DNA from: Pseudoips prasinana
Taxonomy: Eukaryota > Arthropoda > Insecta > Lepidoptera > Nolidae
Reading direction: 5' to 3'
DNA length: 64,000 nt
NCBI GenBank assembly: GCA_951640165.1
Contig: OX621259.1
Location: 1,116,001 to 1,180,000, forward strand
The first letter of the stretch is position 1; each line of letters starts with the position of its first letter. The position numbers and the translations under genes are program-made. The notes beneath the pieces are model-generated. The model had not been told where the DNA came from. It searched no databases and worked only from the letters and a program-made list of their open reading frames with translations. Of the stretch, positions 19,433 through 30,044 are shown in pieces.

Positions 19433-21475
19433 TATGTATAACGACATAGTTACTGCCCTTTGTGACTCATCTATGGTTAGCAAACGACCGCGGCAGCGAG
19501 GAAGCGGGCGTAGGAAGGAAACCAATGTACAGGGATGGAATACCTATGTTAAGGACTCTCACAGGGTGGCCAGGTTAAATTTTCATAACTGGGTTTCGCA
19601 CGGTAAACCACGATATGGTCCGATTTATGAAGATATGTGCGAAAGTAGAAAAATATTTAAGGCACGGTTAAAATGGACTCAAAATAATTATGAGCAATTA
19701 AAAATGAATAAGTTAGCTACTCAATTTCGTAAAAAAGATTTTAAGAGCTTTTGGAAGAGTACTAGTAAATTTAATGTACAGCCGGGCCTCCCTGTGAGTG
19801 TAAATGGGGTATCCGAGCCCAAAAATATTGCAGAAATATTTAAACAACAGTTTTATATAACTTCACCCTTAGGCCCGTCGACTTCGAAGGTGCTGGATAC
19901 TGGGTTTCATAGTTCCGGGACGGTAAGAATTACAGCCAAAATGGTGGCTCACGCTATCAAGCGTATAAAGAGAGGCAAATCTCCCGGCCACGATGGCCTC
20001 AGTATCGAACACCTTATACATGCTGGACCCCACATTGAACGAGTGCTGGCCATATTTTATTCACTCTGTTTAAGCCATTCGTATTTACCTGTAGATTTAA
20101 TGAAAACAATTGTCGTGCCAATTGTGAAAAACAAAACAGGTGACTTGTCTAGTAAACCAAACTACAGGCCCATTTCATTAGCAACTGTGGTAGCTAAGGT
20201 GCTTGACAGTGTGCTTGATGTTCAATTGGACCAGTACGTAAAGCTACATGATAATCAATTTGGTTTCAGACCACAGTTATCGACGGAAAGCGCCATTTTG
20301 TGCTTGAAGCACACTGTTAAGCACTATACCGATAGACGAACGCCGGTCTACGGCTGTTTTCTCGATATGTCAAAGGCTTTCGACATGGTGTCATATGACA
20401 TTCTGTGGCGGAAGTTACGGGACATAGAACTACCTTGTGACTTGATTAATATATTCAAGTACTGGTATAGAAATCAAATAAATACTGTGCGTTGGGCGGG
20501 AGCTCTTTCAACTCCTTATAAACTAGAGTGCGGAGTGAGGCAGGGTGGGCTTACCTCACCCCGCCTTTTTAATTTATATATCAATGAGCTGATTGTGGCG
20601 CTCAGTAGCTGCCGTGTTGGCTGTCACATAGAAGATGTGTGTGTTAATAATATAAGTTTCGCTGATGACATGGCATTATTAAGTGCTTCGGTTTGTGGCA
20701 TTAGAAAGATGCTTAACATATGTGAGGGTTATGCGGCGTCCCACGGTCTAATGTACAATACAAGCAAAACGGTGTACATGGTGTTTGCATCAGGAACTAA
20801 GTGCCCCTCTAGTGTTCCTCCTATCAAGCTAAATGGCAATGACTTGGAGAGAGTAAATCATTTTAAATATCTGGGACACGTATTGACAGTAGACCTAAGG
20901 GATGACGCGGATATGGAACGTGAGCGGAGAGCACTATCCGTGAGAGCTAATATGATAGCACGCAGGTTTGCACGTTGTTCAAACGAAGTGAAAATAACCC
21001 TTTTTAAAGCATATTGTACATCTATTTACACGTGCAGCCTGTGGGCAAATTATACACGGAGAGCGCATAGTGCTCTCCGTGTTCAGTACAATAATGCATT
21101 CAGGACATTGTTGCGGCTGCCCCGCTACTGCAGTGCATCGGGCATGTTTGCGGGGGCGCGCATCGATTGCTTCTACGCTACTCTGCGCAAGCGGTGCGCG
21201 TCAATGCTAAGCAGAGTGCGGGCCAGCCGAAATTCCGTCTTGGCTGTCATAGGAAACAGGCTAGATTGCCCTTACGTCAGTCACTGGATCGGTCTGCATG
21301 TGCAGCTTGATACCCTGACTCACGCAGGAAGCCATTGCTGTTAGAGTTGTGAATGTAAAATTATATTGTAGATACTAACATAATTTTTAAGATTTATGTT
21401 TTACTAACAAAATGGATCCTTGTTATCTGATTGAAAATAAATTTATTATTATATTATATATTATATATTATAGTC
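19433..21475 (+). mobile_element. Plus-strand LINE, 5'-truncated, inserted in another LINE
   Basis: Starts mid-ORF2 (aligning with about residue 310 of the ORF2 at 43628) and ends with AATAAA followed by a TTATTATATTA tail, the same tail as the element at 42246-46590. The flanks on both sides belong to a minus-strand LINE. Confidence 0.75.
19434..21344 (+). CDS. LINE ORF2 fragment with intact reverse transcriptase
   Basis: A 636-residue open frame covering the RT and C-terminal region of ORF2. It lacks the endonuclease because the copy is 5'-truncated, so the first Met is not the native start. Motifs: GKSPGHDGLS near 182, NYRPISLATV near 243, FLDMSKAFD with Asp311, GVRQGGLTSPRLFNLYIN, and FADD at 409-412. 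The tail GLPRYCSASGMF-type block is present (here LPRYCSASGMF). Such enzymes copy their own RNA at a nicked target. Both catalytic regions look intact, but without 5' sequence this copy cannot be autonomous. It is closely related to the ORF2 at 43628, which lacks motif A residues kept here. Exact clade not assigned. Confidence 0.75.
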   Translation: MYNDIVTALCDSSMVSKRPRQRGSGRRKETNVQGWNTYVKDSHRVARLNFHNWVSHGKPRYGPIYEDMCESRKIFKARLKWTQNNYEQLKMNKLATQFRKKDFKSFWKSTSKFNVQPGLPVSVNGVSEPKNIAEIFKQQFYITSPLGPSTSKVLDTGFHSSGTVRITAKMVAHAIKRIKRGKSPGHDGLSIEHLIHAGPHIERVLAIFYSLCLSHSYLPVDLMKTIVVPIVKNKTGDLSSKPNYRPISLATVVAKVLDSVLDVQLDQYVKLHDNQFGFRPQLSTESAILCLKHTVKHYTDRRTPVYGCFLDMSKAFDMVSYDILWRKLRDIELPCDLINIFKYWYRNQINTVRWAGALSTPYKLECGVRQGGLTSPRLFNLYINELIVALSSCRVGCHIEDVCVNNISFADDMALLSASVCGIRKMLNICEGYAASHGLMYNTSKTVYMVFASGTKCPSSVPPIKLNGNDLERVNHFKYLGHVLTVDLRDDADMERERRALSVRANMIARRFARCSNEVKITLFKAYCTSIYTCSLWANYTRRAHSALRVQYNNAFRTLLRLPRYCSASGMFAGARIDCFYATLRKRCASMLSRVRASRNSVLAVIGNRLDCPYVSHWIGLHVQLDTLTHAGSHCC

Positions 21476-22351
21476 ATAGCTACCGCCCCATAAAAGAATG
21501 CTATATCTGAGTCTGGATTCTACTAGGGCAAAGTAGACAGTCTTAAGTTGCTCTAGATTTATTACCTCTCGAAGACTTCTAAGAACGTAGCAAGCCGAGC
21601 TAATAGTACTTTCAATATTAAGCAACTCACTTTTCCAGTTTAATAGGTGATCTACATGCACGCCTAAAAATTTTGTTTCTTTTACCGTGTCCACTCTTAC
21701 TCCATTCATAGTGCTGTAAAGTTTGTCATTATTTTTACTTGTGGTTTGAAAGAGTATTAAATTTGTTTTTTTTGTATTGACCTTTAGATTGTTATCGGTG
21801 AACCAGTTATGGAAAGACTCCATTGCTTGATTTACTCTTTTATTTAGATCGTTTATGTTATCAGCGGATATAATGGCGTTAGTATCATCAGCAAAAACGG
21901 TCATTTTTGTAAAATTAGCTGTCATGTCGGTGACGTAAGGAATTAGGTCATTAATAAATATTATGAAGAACAGCGGTCCGAGTATTGATCCTTGGGGTAC
22001 CCCTACAGTTATTGGTAAAAATTTTGACCTATAGGGTTTTTTTATTTGAATAATACCATTATCTACATTTTCATCACAAATAGCGCTGATTTCGACAAAC
22101 ATGGTCCTATTTTCAAGATAAGATGCAAATAATTTTTTGACTGAGCCTCTTATTCCATAGTGATCTAGTTTTTCTAATAGTAGTTTGTGATCTACCGAGT
22201 CAAAAGCAGTGCTTAAGTCCAAAAATATACCAGCTACTTTGTTTTTTTCATTCAGTTTTATAACTACGTCATTAATTAAAGTGTCAATCGCATCAAGTGT
22301 ACCTACATTCGCTAAATATCCAAATTGTCGTTCTTCAAATACTCTATTCAA
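21461..22351 (-). pseudogene. LINE reverse transcriptase core (split ORF2)
   Basis: Contains motif A FLDLSTAFDSV, motif B GVPQGSILGPL, and the catalytic VFADD. It ends at LLWGGSYD, where the plus-strand LINE interrupts. A frame change near 22352-22378 separates it from the upstream piece. The catalytic residues themselves are still present. Confidence 0.75.
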
Positions 22352-22377
22352 ATTACAGTGTCTAAGTAATCTACTTT

Positions 22378-23250
22378 TTAGTATCTTTTCAAAGATGACT
22401 TTATTGGCAACAAAGATATTGGTCGATACATTTTCGGGTCCTTTTTAGACCCCTTTTTGTGTATTGGTATTATTTTTGCTATTTTAAATTGATCAGGGAA
22501 AACTCCTTCTATTATACAATTACTATAAAAAATACTTAACGGTTCAGCCAAAATATCTATATTATCTTTTATAACTGTTATTGGAACCTCATCATATCCG
22601 CAAGATGCTTTGGCTTCCATTCTATTCACAATGTTGTACACCTCCTTGGGTGTAACCGGATCCAAAAACATGTCCCTTTCCACTCTAGTGGTATGAGTGT
22701 TAAGGTTTTGTATTGCTGAATTGATGTTGTGTAAATTTATTTTAGCACTAAAGTCAAATTCTGAGGCAAATATATCTACAATTTTCAATGGCTTAGATGT
22801 AGAGTGATCGTCTAGCTTTAAGTGTAGGTGATAATTTGTTTTATTACTCTTGTTACGGTGCTGATTCACAATTCTCCATGCATCTTTCGATATATTGTTT
22901 GATTTAGCTAACTTGGACTGTACAGCTATCTTCTTGGCTCTAGTTATAACCTTTCTATAAATTTTTATGTAGGAATTTCTGTACATTTGCAATGACTCAT
23001 CACAATAATTGGTTTTACCAATACATAGCACGCGTTTCATTTTGCTTGCCACTTTTATTCCTTTAGTGACCCACATCAAACGACTCTTTCGATTTCTGTT
23101 TAAAGTTATCTTCTTTTTCCTAAAAGATTTGTAAAATGCGTCTTTAAATTTCATAAGAAACGTGTTGATACCCATTTCGTTCCAATTTTGAGTCAAAAGT
23201 AAGTGTCTAAATTGACGATTATATTGAGTACTGAAGAGTCTTTTATACAT
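22378..23250 (-). pseudogene. LINE ORF2, region upstream of RT core
   Basis: Reads through KASCGYDEVPITVIK and KKGSKKDPKMYRPISLLP, the RT-0/RT-1 blocks, then shifts frame. The N-terminal part is basic linker sequence (KKKITLNRNRKSRL) that follows the endonuclease in full-length elements. The endonuclease itself is missing. Confidence 0.7.
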
Positions 23251-23499
23251 AAAAATAGGTTTATTTGAGTTGCGGCTACGGTTGGCTTTCTCATGGATGG
23301 AAGCCGAATATATGTATGTAATAAGCTTATGTATGTATTTGATTTTATGTACCTATTAGATAAGATTTATAATATGTTTGCTTTTATATACACACTATCG
23401 CATTAGGTCTACCCTGTAATGATTATGTGTTAAGGAGCTGATAAATAAATAAATAAAATAAATAAAAAAATAAAATAAATGTAAATTCGTTTAGTGGTT

Positions 23500-23589
23500 T
23501 TCTTTACTGTATATTAATAATAATATACGGGCACATTATTCACACACGGCCATGTGATCCCAATCTAAGCAGATAAGAGAGGTAGGGCA
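23500..23589 (-). repeat. SINE family C scrap
   Basis: 'attcacacacggccatgtga' and 'tcccaatctaagcag' match the 3' end of family C. It is immediately followed by a family Y LINE end. Confidence 0.45.
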
Positions 23590-23880
23590 TAGCGTTCATT
23601 CGCTCAAAGAGCAGCCCGACTGGGGAAGTACCTCCACCTTACAGAAGAGATTCCTTAATAATAACATTAATAATTTTAATGTTGTGTTTCCGAGTGTGAT
23701 TAAGGTCGCCAGAGCTCATTGGGGTGGGGGGGAGGGTCAGCTACACTTGTTTGCTGACTCTAAAAGGCCGGCAACGCACTCGCGACTCCTTTGGTGTCGC
23801 GAGTGTCCATGGGCGGCGGTGATCACTTACCATCAGGTGACCCACTTGCTCGTTTGTCGCCATCTGATATATAAAAAAAA
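23590..23880 (+). repeat. LINE 3'-end family Y
   Basis: Same block order as at 5325: 'attcgctcaaagagca', 'ggaagtacctccaccttaca', 'aaggccggcaacgcactcgc' and 'catgggcggcggtgatcact', then an A-run at 23870. Non-coding here. Confidence 0.7.
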
Positions 23881-23954
23881 AACTGATAGGTTTACCTACT
23901 ACATATTATACAACTTGTCCTTTTTTTGTAAATAAATATCTTCTTATATAGATC

Positions 23955-24085
23955 ATTACACTCAGACTCAGGACAAACTGGCATGCACACAAATATCTGT
24001 CCTGGATGGAAATCGAACACCACGGCCTCTTACGCAAAAGGCAAGTATCTACAAACCACGCCAACATAATATCTATTACTTTCGG
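23955..24085 (-). repeat. SINE family C, head portion
   Basis: On the minus strand 'ggcgtggtttgtagatact' (A-box region) is followed by 'gtgttcgatttccatcc' (B box) and 'acagatatttgtgtgcatg'. Diverged copy. Confidence 0.55.
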
Positions 24086-24169
24086 CGTGAAAAACTTAAA
24101 ATCAATCTAATTTTGCTTGAAAACTGTTGACACAATAAAATACTCTCAACTACCTTTCTAGATACTTTG

Positions 24170-24320
24170 GCTGGGTCAACGTGGTTGGTATACGCTTGTC
24201 TGTCAGTAGTATAGTATGTATGTAGTATATCAGTTATCTGGTTTCCATAGTGCAAGCTCAGCTTAGTTTGGGATCAGATGGCCGTGAGTGAATAATGTCC
24301 CAGAATATTATTATTATTAT
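24170..24320 (+). repeat. SINE family C copy with internal deletion
   Basis: 'caacgtggttggtatacgc' jumps directly to 'tagtatatcagttatctggt' and 'gggatcagatggccgtgagt'. The B-box half is missing. It is in opposite orientation to its neighbour at 23955. Confidence 0.55.
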
Positions 24321-24330
24321 TTACTAGATT

Positions 24331-24705
24331 CATCTATCCTTGTTGGTCTAGCGGTACCGTGTTCACCCGCAGAGACGAGGTCCTGGATTCAAATCTCGAG
24401 TCGGGCTAAAAGTGAATTTGGGACTTTTCTCTAAAAAGAAAAATTTCTGAGCATCAGCCCGAAGTCTGTGAGTTGGCGGTATTATACCCCCGTGCCTCTT
24501 AGACCACGTAAAGCCGTCGGTCCTGTACCTGACCTCTTTGCGGTCGTGTCGCTAGGCGTCCCATCATGAGAGTGATATAGAAAGTACTCCTGTTTTTGCG
24601 CACCCATTTGTACATGTAACATAATATCATGTCCCGTGCAAATGGCTGATCTCTATTGAGACTGGCCGCCGTGGAAAATTCAGCTAGAAGGACATTATTA
24701 TATAA
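24331..24705 (+). repeat. tRNA-derived SINE (family A)
   Basis: Head 'ccttgttggtctagcggta' and B box 'ggattcaaatctcg', then 'agtgaatttgggacttttct', 'cgaagtctgtgagttggcgg' and 'gagactggccgccgtgg', ending 'ggacattattatata'. Nearly full length. Confidence 0.75.
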
Positions 24706-25083
24706 AAAAAAGTCGTACTATATTTATAATTCAAGGTCGGCTGGACTATTCTTTAATTAGTTGGGTCCTTCTCCGTCCCGAATATCAGAATAACTTATAA
24801 AAGCTCGGCAATATAAATGAAAATTATTTTTATGGACAACATAAATTTTTGCTGACTTTTTCTATGGTACGGCTTTTTTGTTATAATATGTCCTGAATGT
24901 ATTGATTGATTTAGAGGTTTATTTATGTACGTCTCGGCCTCGAAAACTTTCCTCACACAAAAAATCTGTATACTACTCACATCTCTGATTCATTACAATT
25001 ATGACTGCACTCCTTCTAAACGGCCGGTTCGATTTTGATAAAAAAATACTTAAGTAAGCTAGCTAAGTAACTAAATCATTACT

Positions 25084-25665
25084 AAAAAGACTGGCCAAGT
25101 GCGAGTCGGACTCGCCCATGAATGGTTCCGCAGCAGCAAGTATTTCAGTTGATTAAATGAAAAGTAAATTGCGGTTTACGATTTATGACGCATTAAAAAA
25201 AACTACTTACTAGATCTCTTTCATACCAACTTTCGTTGTTAGTTTACATGGTAATTAACATCGTATATATTTTTTTTAGTTCTATCATTCTCTTATTTAT
25301 AGAAGTTACAGGGGGGGGGGGGACGCTCATTTTTCCACTTTGGAAGTGTCTCTCGCGCAAACTATTCAGTTTAGAAAAAAATTATATTAGGAACCTCAAT
25401 TTCATTTTTGAAGACCTATCCATAGATGCCCCACGTGTATGGGGACGATGAAAAAAATTTTTGAGTTTCAGTTCTATGTATGGGGAACCCCCATAATTAT
25501 TATTCTTTTTCTATTTTTGTGTGAAAATCTTAATGCGGTTCACAGAATACATCTACTTACCAAGTTTCAACAGTACAGCTCTTATAGTTTCGGAAAAAAG
25601 TGGCTGTGACATACGGACGGACAGACAGACAGACACACAGACATGACGAATCTATAAGGACCTTA
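25084..25665 (+). repeat. Lepidopteran repeat L ('gccaagtgcgagtcggactc')
   Basis: Starts 'actggccaagtgcgagtcgg' and ends with the 'ggacggacagacagacag' block and 'acatgacgaatctataagga'. It contains a run of 12-13 G at 25311. A minus-strand copy at 40385-40802 plus 49677-49800 is split by the Gypsy element. No protein is supported from its frames. Confidence 0.7.
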
Positions 25666-25734
25666 AAAAAGGCCTATCGGTCTAAAAAAAGGTCTTTTGG
25701 ACCTGACACTGATGGCCAAACGTGTAATCTTTAG

Positions 25735-25802
25735 TGTGAGTTATGAGAAGAAGGAACAAACATACGCACTCACAAACTTTCGCTTTTATAATATTAGTGT
25801 GA
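25735..25802 (-). mobile_element. Helitron 5'-end fragment
   Basis: Minus strand TCACACTAATATTATAAAAG followed by 'cgaaagtttgtgagtgcgta'. Only the 5' end of the GGGGCACAGCTAG family is left. Confidence 0.5.
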
Positions 25803-25939
25803 TTTTTCCGAATAGTAGTATTAGTACTAATGTTTTTCTCTGCATCACCCTAAGGTTGACTCGTAGAGAATGCTTTTGGCATTATATCCGCCTTGTACAT
25901 CATTGTGTTTTAATAATATTTATCTTTAATCTGTCTATC

Positions 25940-26280
25940 TGTGCAAAACCGGGACGCGTGCCATAGCAATGAATAAAAATCTTCGAATATGTTACGACGT
26001 CTTCAATCTGTTTCAACGAGAAAAATGTGGACCATTCATATTGCCTTAGGGTATATTCAGAAAGTCCCTTTCCATTATCCAGGGTAGTACACAATCGCAT
26101 TATCTACGGCCCTTATTGAGGAGCGAGCAATATAAACTTGTCCATTGAAGAATCGAGTAGCGCTACCCAGCGTCTGTCCATAGCTTTTGTTGATTGTCAT
26201 AGCTAAATAGACGCTGGGAATGTACTCGTTTGAATCTAAATGGGAAATTATTTGGGATTTACGCAGGATCAAAATGGTAA
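25940..26280 (-). pseudogene. Helitron helicase remnant
   Basis: The minus-strand frame reads VYLAMTINKSYGQTLGSATR and shortly after GQVYIARSSIRAV. This corresponds to the last helicase motifs of Helitron Rep/Hel (and PIF1-type helicases), 'AMTINKSQGQTL ... GQLYVALSR'. The usual Gln is Tyr here, ALSR is ARSS, and stops and frame changes follow. Only the C-terminal end of the protein is left. On the minus strand it leads to 'ttttgcacagatag'-like sequence resembling a decayed Helitron 3' end near 25945. An autonomous relative could have supplied the enzyme for the many small Helitrons here. Confidence 0.65.
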
Positions 26281-26404
26281 TTGCATTGCATTTAGTCAGT
26301 AGCTGTGCTTATATTTTGTGCTGCTATGGGTCGAGGGTGGATTAATATGAAGAACTATGTTAAATACACAAATTTGGGTGGGTTTACAAAGTATCTTTCG
26401 TAGA

Positions 26405-26630
26405 AAACCGTTGGCCGTAGGGGCATGAAGGTTCTAACGTGGCGACCACGAACTGGAAGACGCAGTGTAGGCAGGCCTCCTACAAGATGGACCGATGATC
26501 TTGTGATGGTCGCTGAAAACCCCTGGTGTGGTTAGCACAAGACCGGCTATTCTGGAGATCTTCGGGGAGGCTTTTGTCTAGCAGTGGTGGTTTTTCGACC
26601 AATATGATAATTATGATGACGATGAAATAA
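26405..26630 (+). pseudogene. RTE-like LINE 3' end (broken)
   Basis: 'acgaactggaagacgcagtg', 'caagatggaccgatgatctt' and 'ggggaggcttttgtctagca' in order, followed by GATGATT-type tail units near 26605-26625. This is plus-strand RTE tail sequence with disrupted frame. Confidence 0.6.
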
Positions 26631-27088
26631 ACTATGGCACCTACCCTAATAAAATATAACATTTTAATATTAGCAAACAATCATAATGTTGAGGGGAGTA
26701 TAGAATAGAAAGAGTTAATACGTTTATAAGGAGTTGATGGAATGGAAAAGTATTTATATAATAGTAATATTACCATTTTATTAAATTATTCGCAATAAAA
26801 CACAAGTCTAACAATAAAAACCACCGAAATAAGCTTCGAATGACATCTGTCAGATAACTTATCTGTCAGTTAACTGAAGCTATCTGAAGCTTGATCTGAC
26901 CAATAGTTTACTTTGCAGTTTATTTGCCAGTTAGTACTATTTATGGATTATGAAACGCAAACGATGTCTGTATTCGATAGATAAGTTGCAAGTAGCTTAT
27001 TCGGGACTTTATCTAGACATTGTGAAACAGACCCTTAGTGTTTTATATTTATTGAATAAATGATACAATTGTTTTTTTAATTGTCCAG
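26631..27088. other. Intron sequence upstream of exon B
   Basis: AT-rich. Around 26840-26900 there are repeated 'tatctg'/'cagataactt' motifs that may be a MITE, but no clear ends. It leads into the exon B polypyrimidine tract 'tgtttttttaattgtccag'. Confidence 0.35.
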
Positions 27089-27180
27089 GATATCGTCGTC
27101 AGACAACGAGCGTGTGCTGCGCGGCAAGAACGTGTCACGGCAAGAGCTCAAAGTGCATGCTTACCTCATGTCGCAATATG
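27089..27180 (+). CDS. Host gene exon B (internal coding exon)
   Basis: Acceptor 'ttgtccag' at 27088 and donor gtgagc at 27181 bound 92 nt. The first G completes the Trp codon begun in exon A. Then 30 codons follow without a stop, including NERVLRGKNVSRQELKVHAY, and the last G joins AG of exon C to give Glu. Codon use is GC-richer than the surrounding DNA. Charged, with a beta/alpha mix and no recognised catalytic motif. It is flanked by introns of about 23.5 and 23.2 kb. Confidence 0.85.
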
Positions 27181-27200
27181 GTGAGCTCGGACTGCATTTT

Positions 27201-27460
27201 AATCGTGTTCTAAAGCCGTAAAGCGGTAGCGTGTTCACCTACAGATAATGAGATCCAGGGTTCAAAACCTGGGTCGGACCAAAAAACAGTGATATTGGGA
27301 TTTTACTTTGAGTACGGAGTCTGGAAGTTGGCTGTGTTAGATTGCCTCTCGGAGAGCACTTAGCCTTCGGTCCTACTACTGTGCGTTATAACATATCCCG
27401 CACAAATGGCTAGTCTCCATTGAGACTGGCCACCGTGACTCAAACTTGACTAGGAAGACA
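27201..27460 (+). repeat. SINE family A, close to the exon B donor
   Basis: 'aaagcggtagcgtgttcacc' and 'agggttcaaaacctgggtcg' are the A- and B-box regions, ending 'actaggaagacattatca'. The start is blurred, but the SINE lies within about 20-30 bp of the 5' splice site. The body is shorter than in the other copies. Confidence 0.65.
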
Positions 27461-27784
27461 TTATCAAATCAATTCCATGTACTTTTTTGTACTACGCAAT
27501 ATCTACGTTTTTTTATTAAAAAAAAAAATTTTTTTTAATCCCATGGAGCAATGGTTTCGCAATTTTAATTTAATCAAAAATTTAAGAATCGTAACTTTTT
27601 TGATTATATTCGTTTTCATGAAGTAAAGTGGAAATCGGTTGTATGTTCTATAAAAATAGTACTTATTTGTTATATAATAATGTTCTTCTGCCCAATTTTC
27701 GGCCACGGCGGCATGTGCATCTGCGCGGGACAATTTATAATAAACACATATTGTGTGCTTAAACACAGGGATACTTTCTATTCC
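27461..27784. other. AT-rich intron sequence
   Basis: Homopolymer A and T runs at 27520-27538, and no recognisable element. Confidence 0.4.
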
Positions 27785-28005
27785 ACTAACCTCATGATCC
27801 TATTGGACGATTTGCGACACGACAGAAAAGAGATCAGAAACATGACCAACGGCTTTACGTGGGGATGTAAATACCGCCAATACCCTGACTTCGGGCTGTT
27901 ACTGAGAAATTCACTTTACAGAAATATCTCAATATCACTTTTTGGGCCGACCCAGGATATGAACCCAGGGCCTCATTATCTAATCAACGAGGCAGTCTAT
28001 ACTAT
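27785..28005 (-). repeat. SINE family A, minus strand
   Basis: Reads 'gggccgacccaggatatgaa' (B box inverted) and 'atctaatcaacgaggcagtc' (head inverted), with the body 'aataccctgacttcgggctg'. Truncated at its 3' side. Confidence 0.65.
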
Positions 28006-28929
28006 TATACTATAGGGACTATCGCCACAGTTGTGAAAAGCCTTGCTAAGTTTTAATAAATGCCAAGCGCCCTAGTTCATCATACTCTTACACGAAATGT
28101 TACGAAACTTTCGCTGGCAGGCAACAAAGTTTAACAACAAAAAGTTCATCCCTTTTTTAACAAGTTACGTCGGCACAAACAAAAAGTTTTTTAATTTTGG
28201 TTAACGAAGAAATGCTTAGCAAAATACGTCCGGAATTTTGTCAACGTGTAAAAGAAAAAAACCCGTCGGCGATCCAGATTACTATCTGGATAATATTATA
28301 GTAGTTTTATGCGTTGACGTTAAAGAGGTGTTGAGTTATAGAGGGGTCAACAGTGGCACCAAGTGGTTCGTGTAATATTACACTCGGCGCTGGCTAGCCA
28401 GTTTCATTGCTTGAACTTGGCTTGACACGCTGCCGCGTGTCTAGATATAAACTGCAAAAACTTGCGGTCAAGGCTCTAGGCGACTAAGCTCATAATAATA
28501 ATATAGGCCGACCAGGATACCACATAGAGCTCCTACGACGGCCAGAACTTCCTTTTTTCATAAAAGCTGAAAGTTTATCTGTGTATTTTCTCCATACAAA
28601 TAAGAACGATCAGTGACTATGGAGTTTGGGTTATGGTTACTGTGGCAGATAATAGGTAGTAACGCTGCATAAAAAAGCACCCAAAATTTAAAAAGTATAA
28701 ATGTAAATTTTTATATGTTAAACTATTATGCTTGATAACATGGATCACTTTTGCCTGGGCCTTACTCTAGGCAGTCACGCTCGCACTTATATCGGAATTA
28801 CAAAGTGTCTGGCAAGATATAAAAACCATTAAAACTGTCTGGCTATAGTGGTTACAGATTTTTTAGGTCGTTTCTCTGCTGGAATAACTAGAATAAAATG
28901 TTCCTTTTACACGAGTCTAACTTCAAGTA
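28006..28929. other. Intron sequence, nothing recognised
   Basis: No long frame, SINE head or element end identified. Confidence 0.4.
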
Positions 28930-28996
28930 CTACACAAAGTATTTCTATCAATACGTTGTAATGCGTACAACGTATTGATAGAAATAATTTGTGTAG
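28930..28996. repeat. 31-bp foldback
   Basis: Left arm 'ctacacaaagtatttctatc' plus 'aatacgttgta', a 5-nt loop (atgcg), and a right arm matching 30 of 31 positions. No coding content. Confidence 0.7.
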
Positions 28997-29382
28997 TAGT
29001 AACACCAGCTCCAAGGTAGCTGCCAAAGGAGACTCCAAATAATATTCCAGAAAATACACTCAAAGTTCTACACATGCTACTACTACAATCAACTACTACA
29101 CAGACAATTTATCCGCGAGTCTTACTCTGAACAATACTACACATCTCAATTAATAAAACCAATTAATATGTCAATATAATCACGATGCGCAGTAGAAAAC
29201 AACCAAAAAGAACTATCTTAGCCTCCAAGGAAATCAGCAGTCCAAGCGCGCGTCCGTATCTTTCAACGTACCAAGTGTCACTATTACCACTGACTCGCTT
29301 CCGGAGTTATATACAACTACCCGCATTTCGCCCGGGCGATTATGGACAGTTCAAAATAACAAGCGTTCGTTCTTAACAACTG
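28997..29382. other. Intron sequence, no gene supported
   Basis: The 63-codon frame at 29185 has no splice context or motif. Nothing recognised. Confidence 0.4.
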
Positions 29383-29725
29383 AACCATTCTTTTTGGTAA
29401 CGCTGGGGGATTGCCTACGCATGTCATCCGTAAAAAGTGTCTACGGGTGGGTATTTTGGACTCGCACCGACTAAACCTGACCTCCCGTGGACTTCTTCTG
29501 GCGCCTGATGGGGGGAGCCCCTGGAACGCGGGCATGCTGCTCCGGCGCAAAAGGAGGGTTACGCTATGTCCCAGGCGGTGATGACACGTACCCTGGGAAG
29601 GATCTATTATGCCCTCTCGACTTGCCAACTGTCTGGCAAAGCGACAGCGCCACAAACAGATCACTGTCTAATTGGAGCTGCTTGCACGTGGTGGCAGTAG
29701 AGGATTCTTCTCTTACTGCCACCGC
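29383..29725 (-). repeat. R1-like LINE 3'-UTR fragment
   Basis: Reverse complement of the 3' UTR at 39640-39960. It shares 'cgcctgatggggggagcccc', 'gcatgctgctccggcgcaaa' and 'cactgtctaattgg...tgccac'-type ends, over about 340 bp. No ORF of the LINE is included. Confidence 0.65.
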
Positions 29726-30044
29726 AGCTAACAACTGCACCAATTTTAAGGCTAATATGGAGCTTACCCAAATTGTACAAATAAAATATTTGTTCTGGTA
29801 TTTGTATTTTAATCTTTAAAAGAGAAACCGCTCCTTAAACATTCTGATTTAGCCACGAAAAAAAAAGCAACCTTATATTCAATAACTATTTCGTTGCAAA
29901 ATCCAATTTCCTAGACAAATGTTGTCTCTTACATAAGTATCTTTTAGTAAGATCAAACGCGTGTTACTCGGTGACGAATGACCTTACTAGAATAATTTAG
30001 TTAAGTATCTGTAGGCAAATATCTTCACTGGTGACTTTGTTCAT
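29726..30044. other. Intron sequence, nothing recognised
   Basis: AT-rich with no identifiable element. Confidence 0.4.

Larger units (their letters stand above)
18595..23265 (-). mobile_element. Minus-strand LINE (CR1/Jockey-like), 5'-truncated, split by another LINE
   Basis: Three minus-strand coding pieces follow one another as one reverse transcriptase: 23250-22378, then 22351-21461, then 19427-19015. The plus-strand LINE at 19433-21475 sits between the last two. The 3' UTR runs to a (CTAAA/ACTAA)-type tail at 18595. The endonuclease half is absent, so the copy is 5'-truncated. Confidence 0.75.

Noticed and set aside
25311..25325. Poly-G run as a functional quadruplex
   Set aside because: It is part of repeat L (the inverted copy has the matching C-run at 40726) and varies in length. 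More likely a slippage tract.
27680..28015. 111-codon frame with 'PDFGLLLRNSLYR'
   Set aside because: Most of it is an inverted SINE family A. No real gene.
29185..29376. Possible exon with 'LPLTRFRSYIQLPAFRPGDY'
   Set aside because: No acceptor/donor pair in phase with the host exons and no recognisable family.
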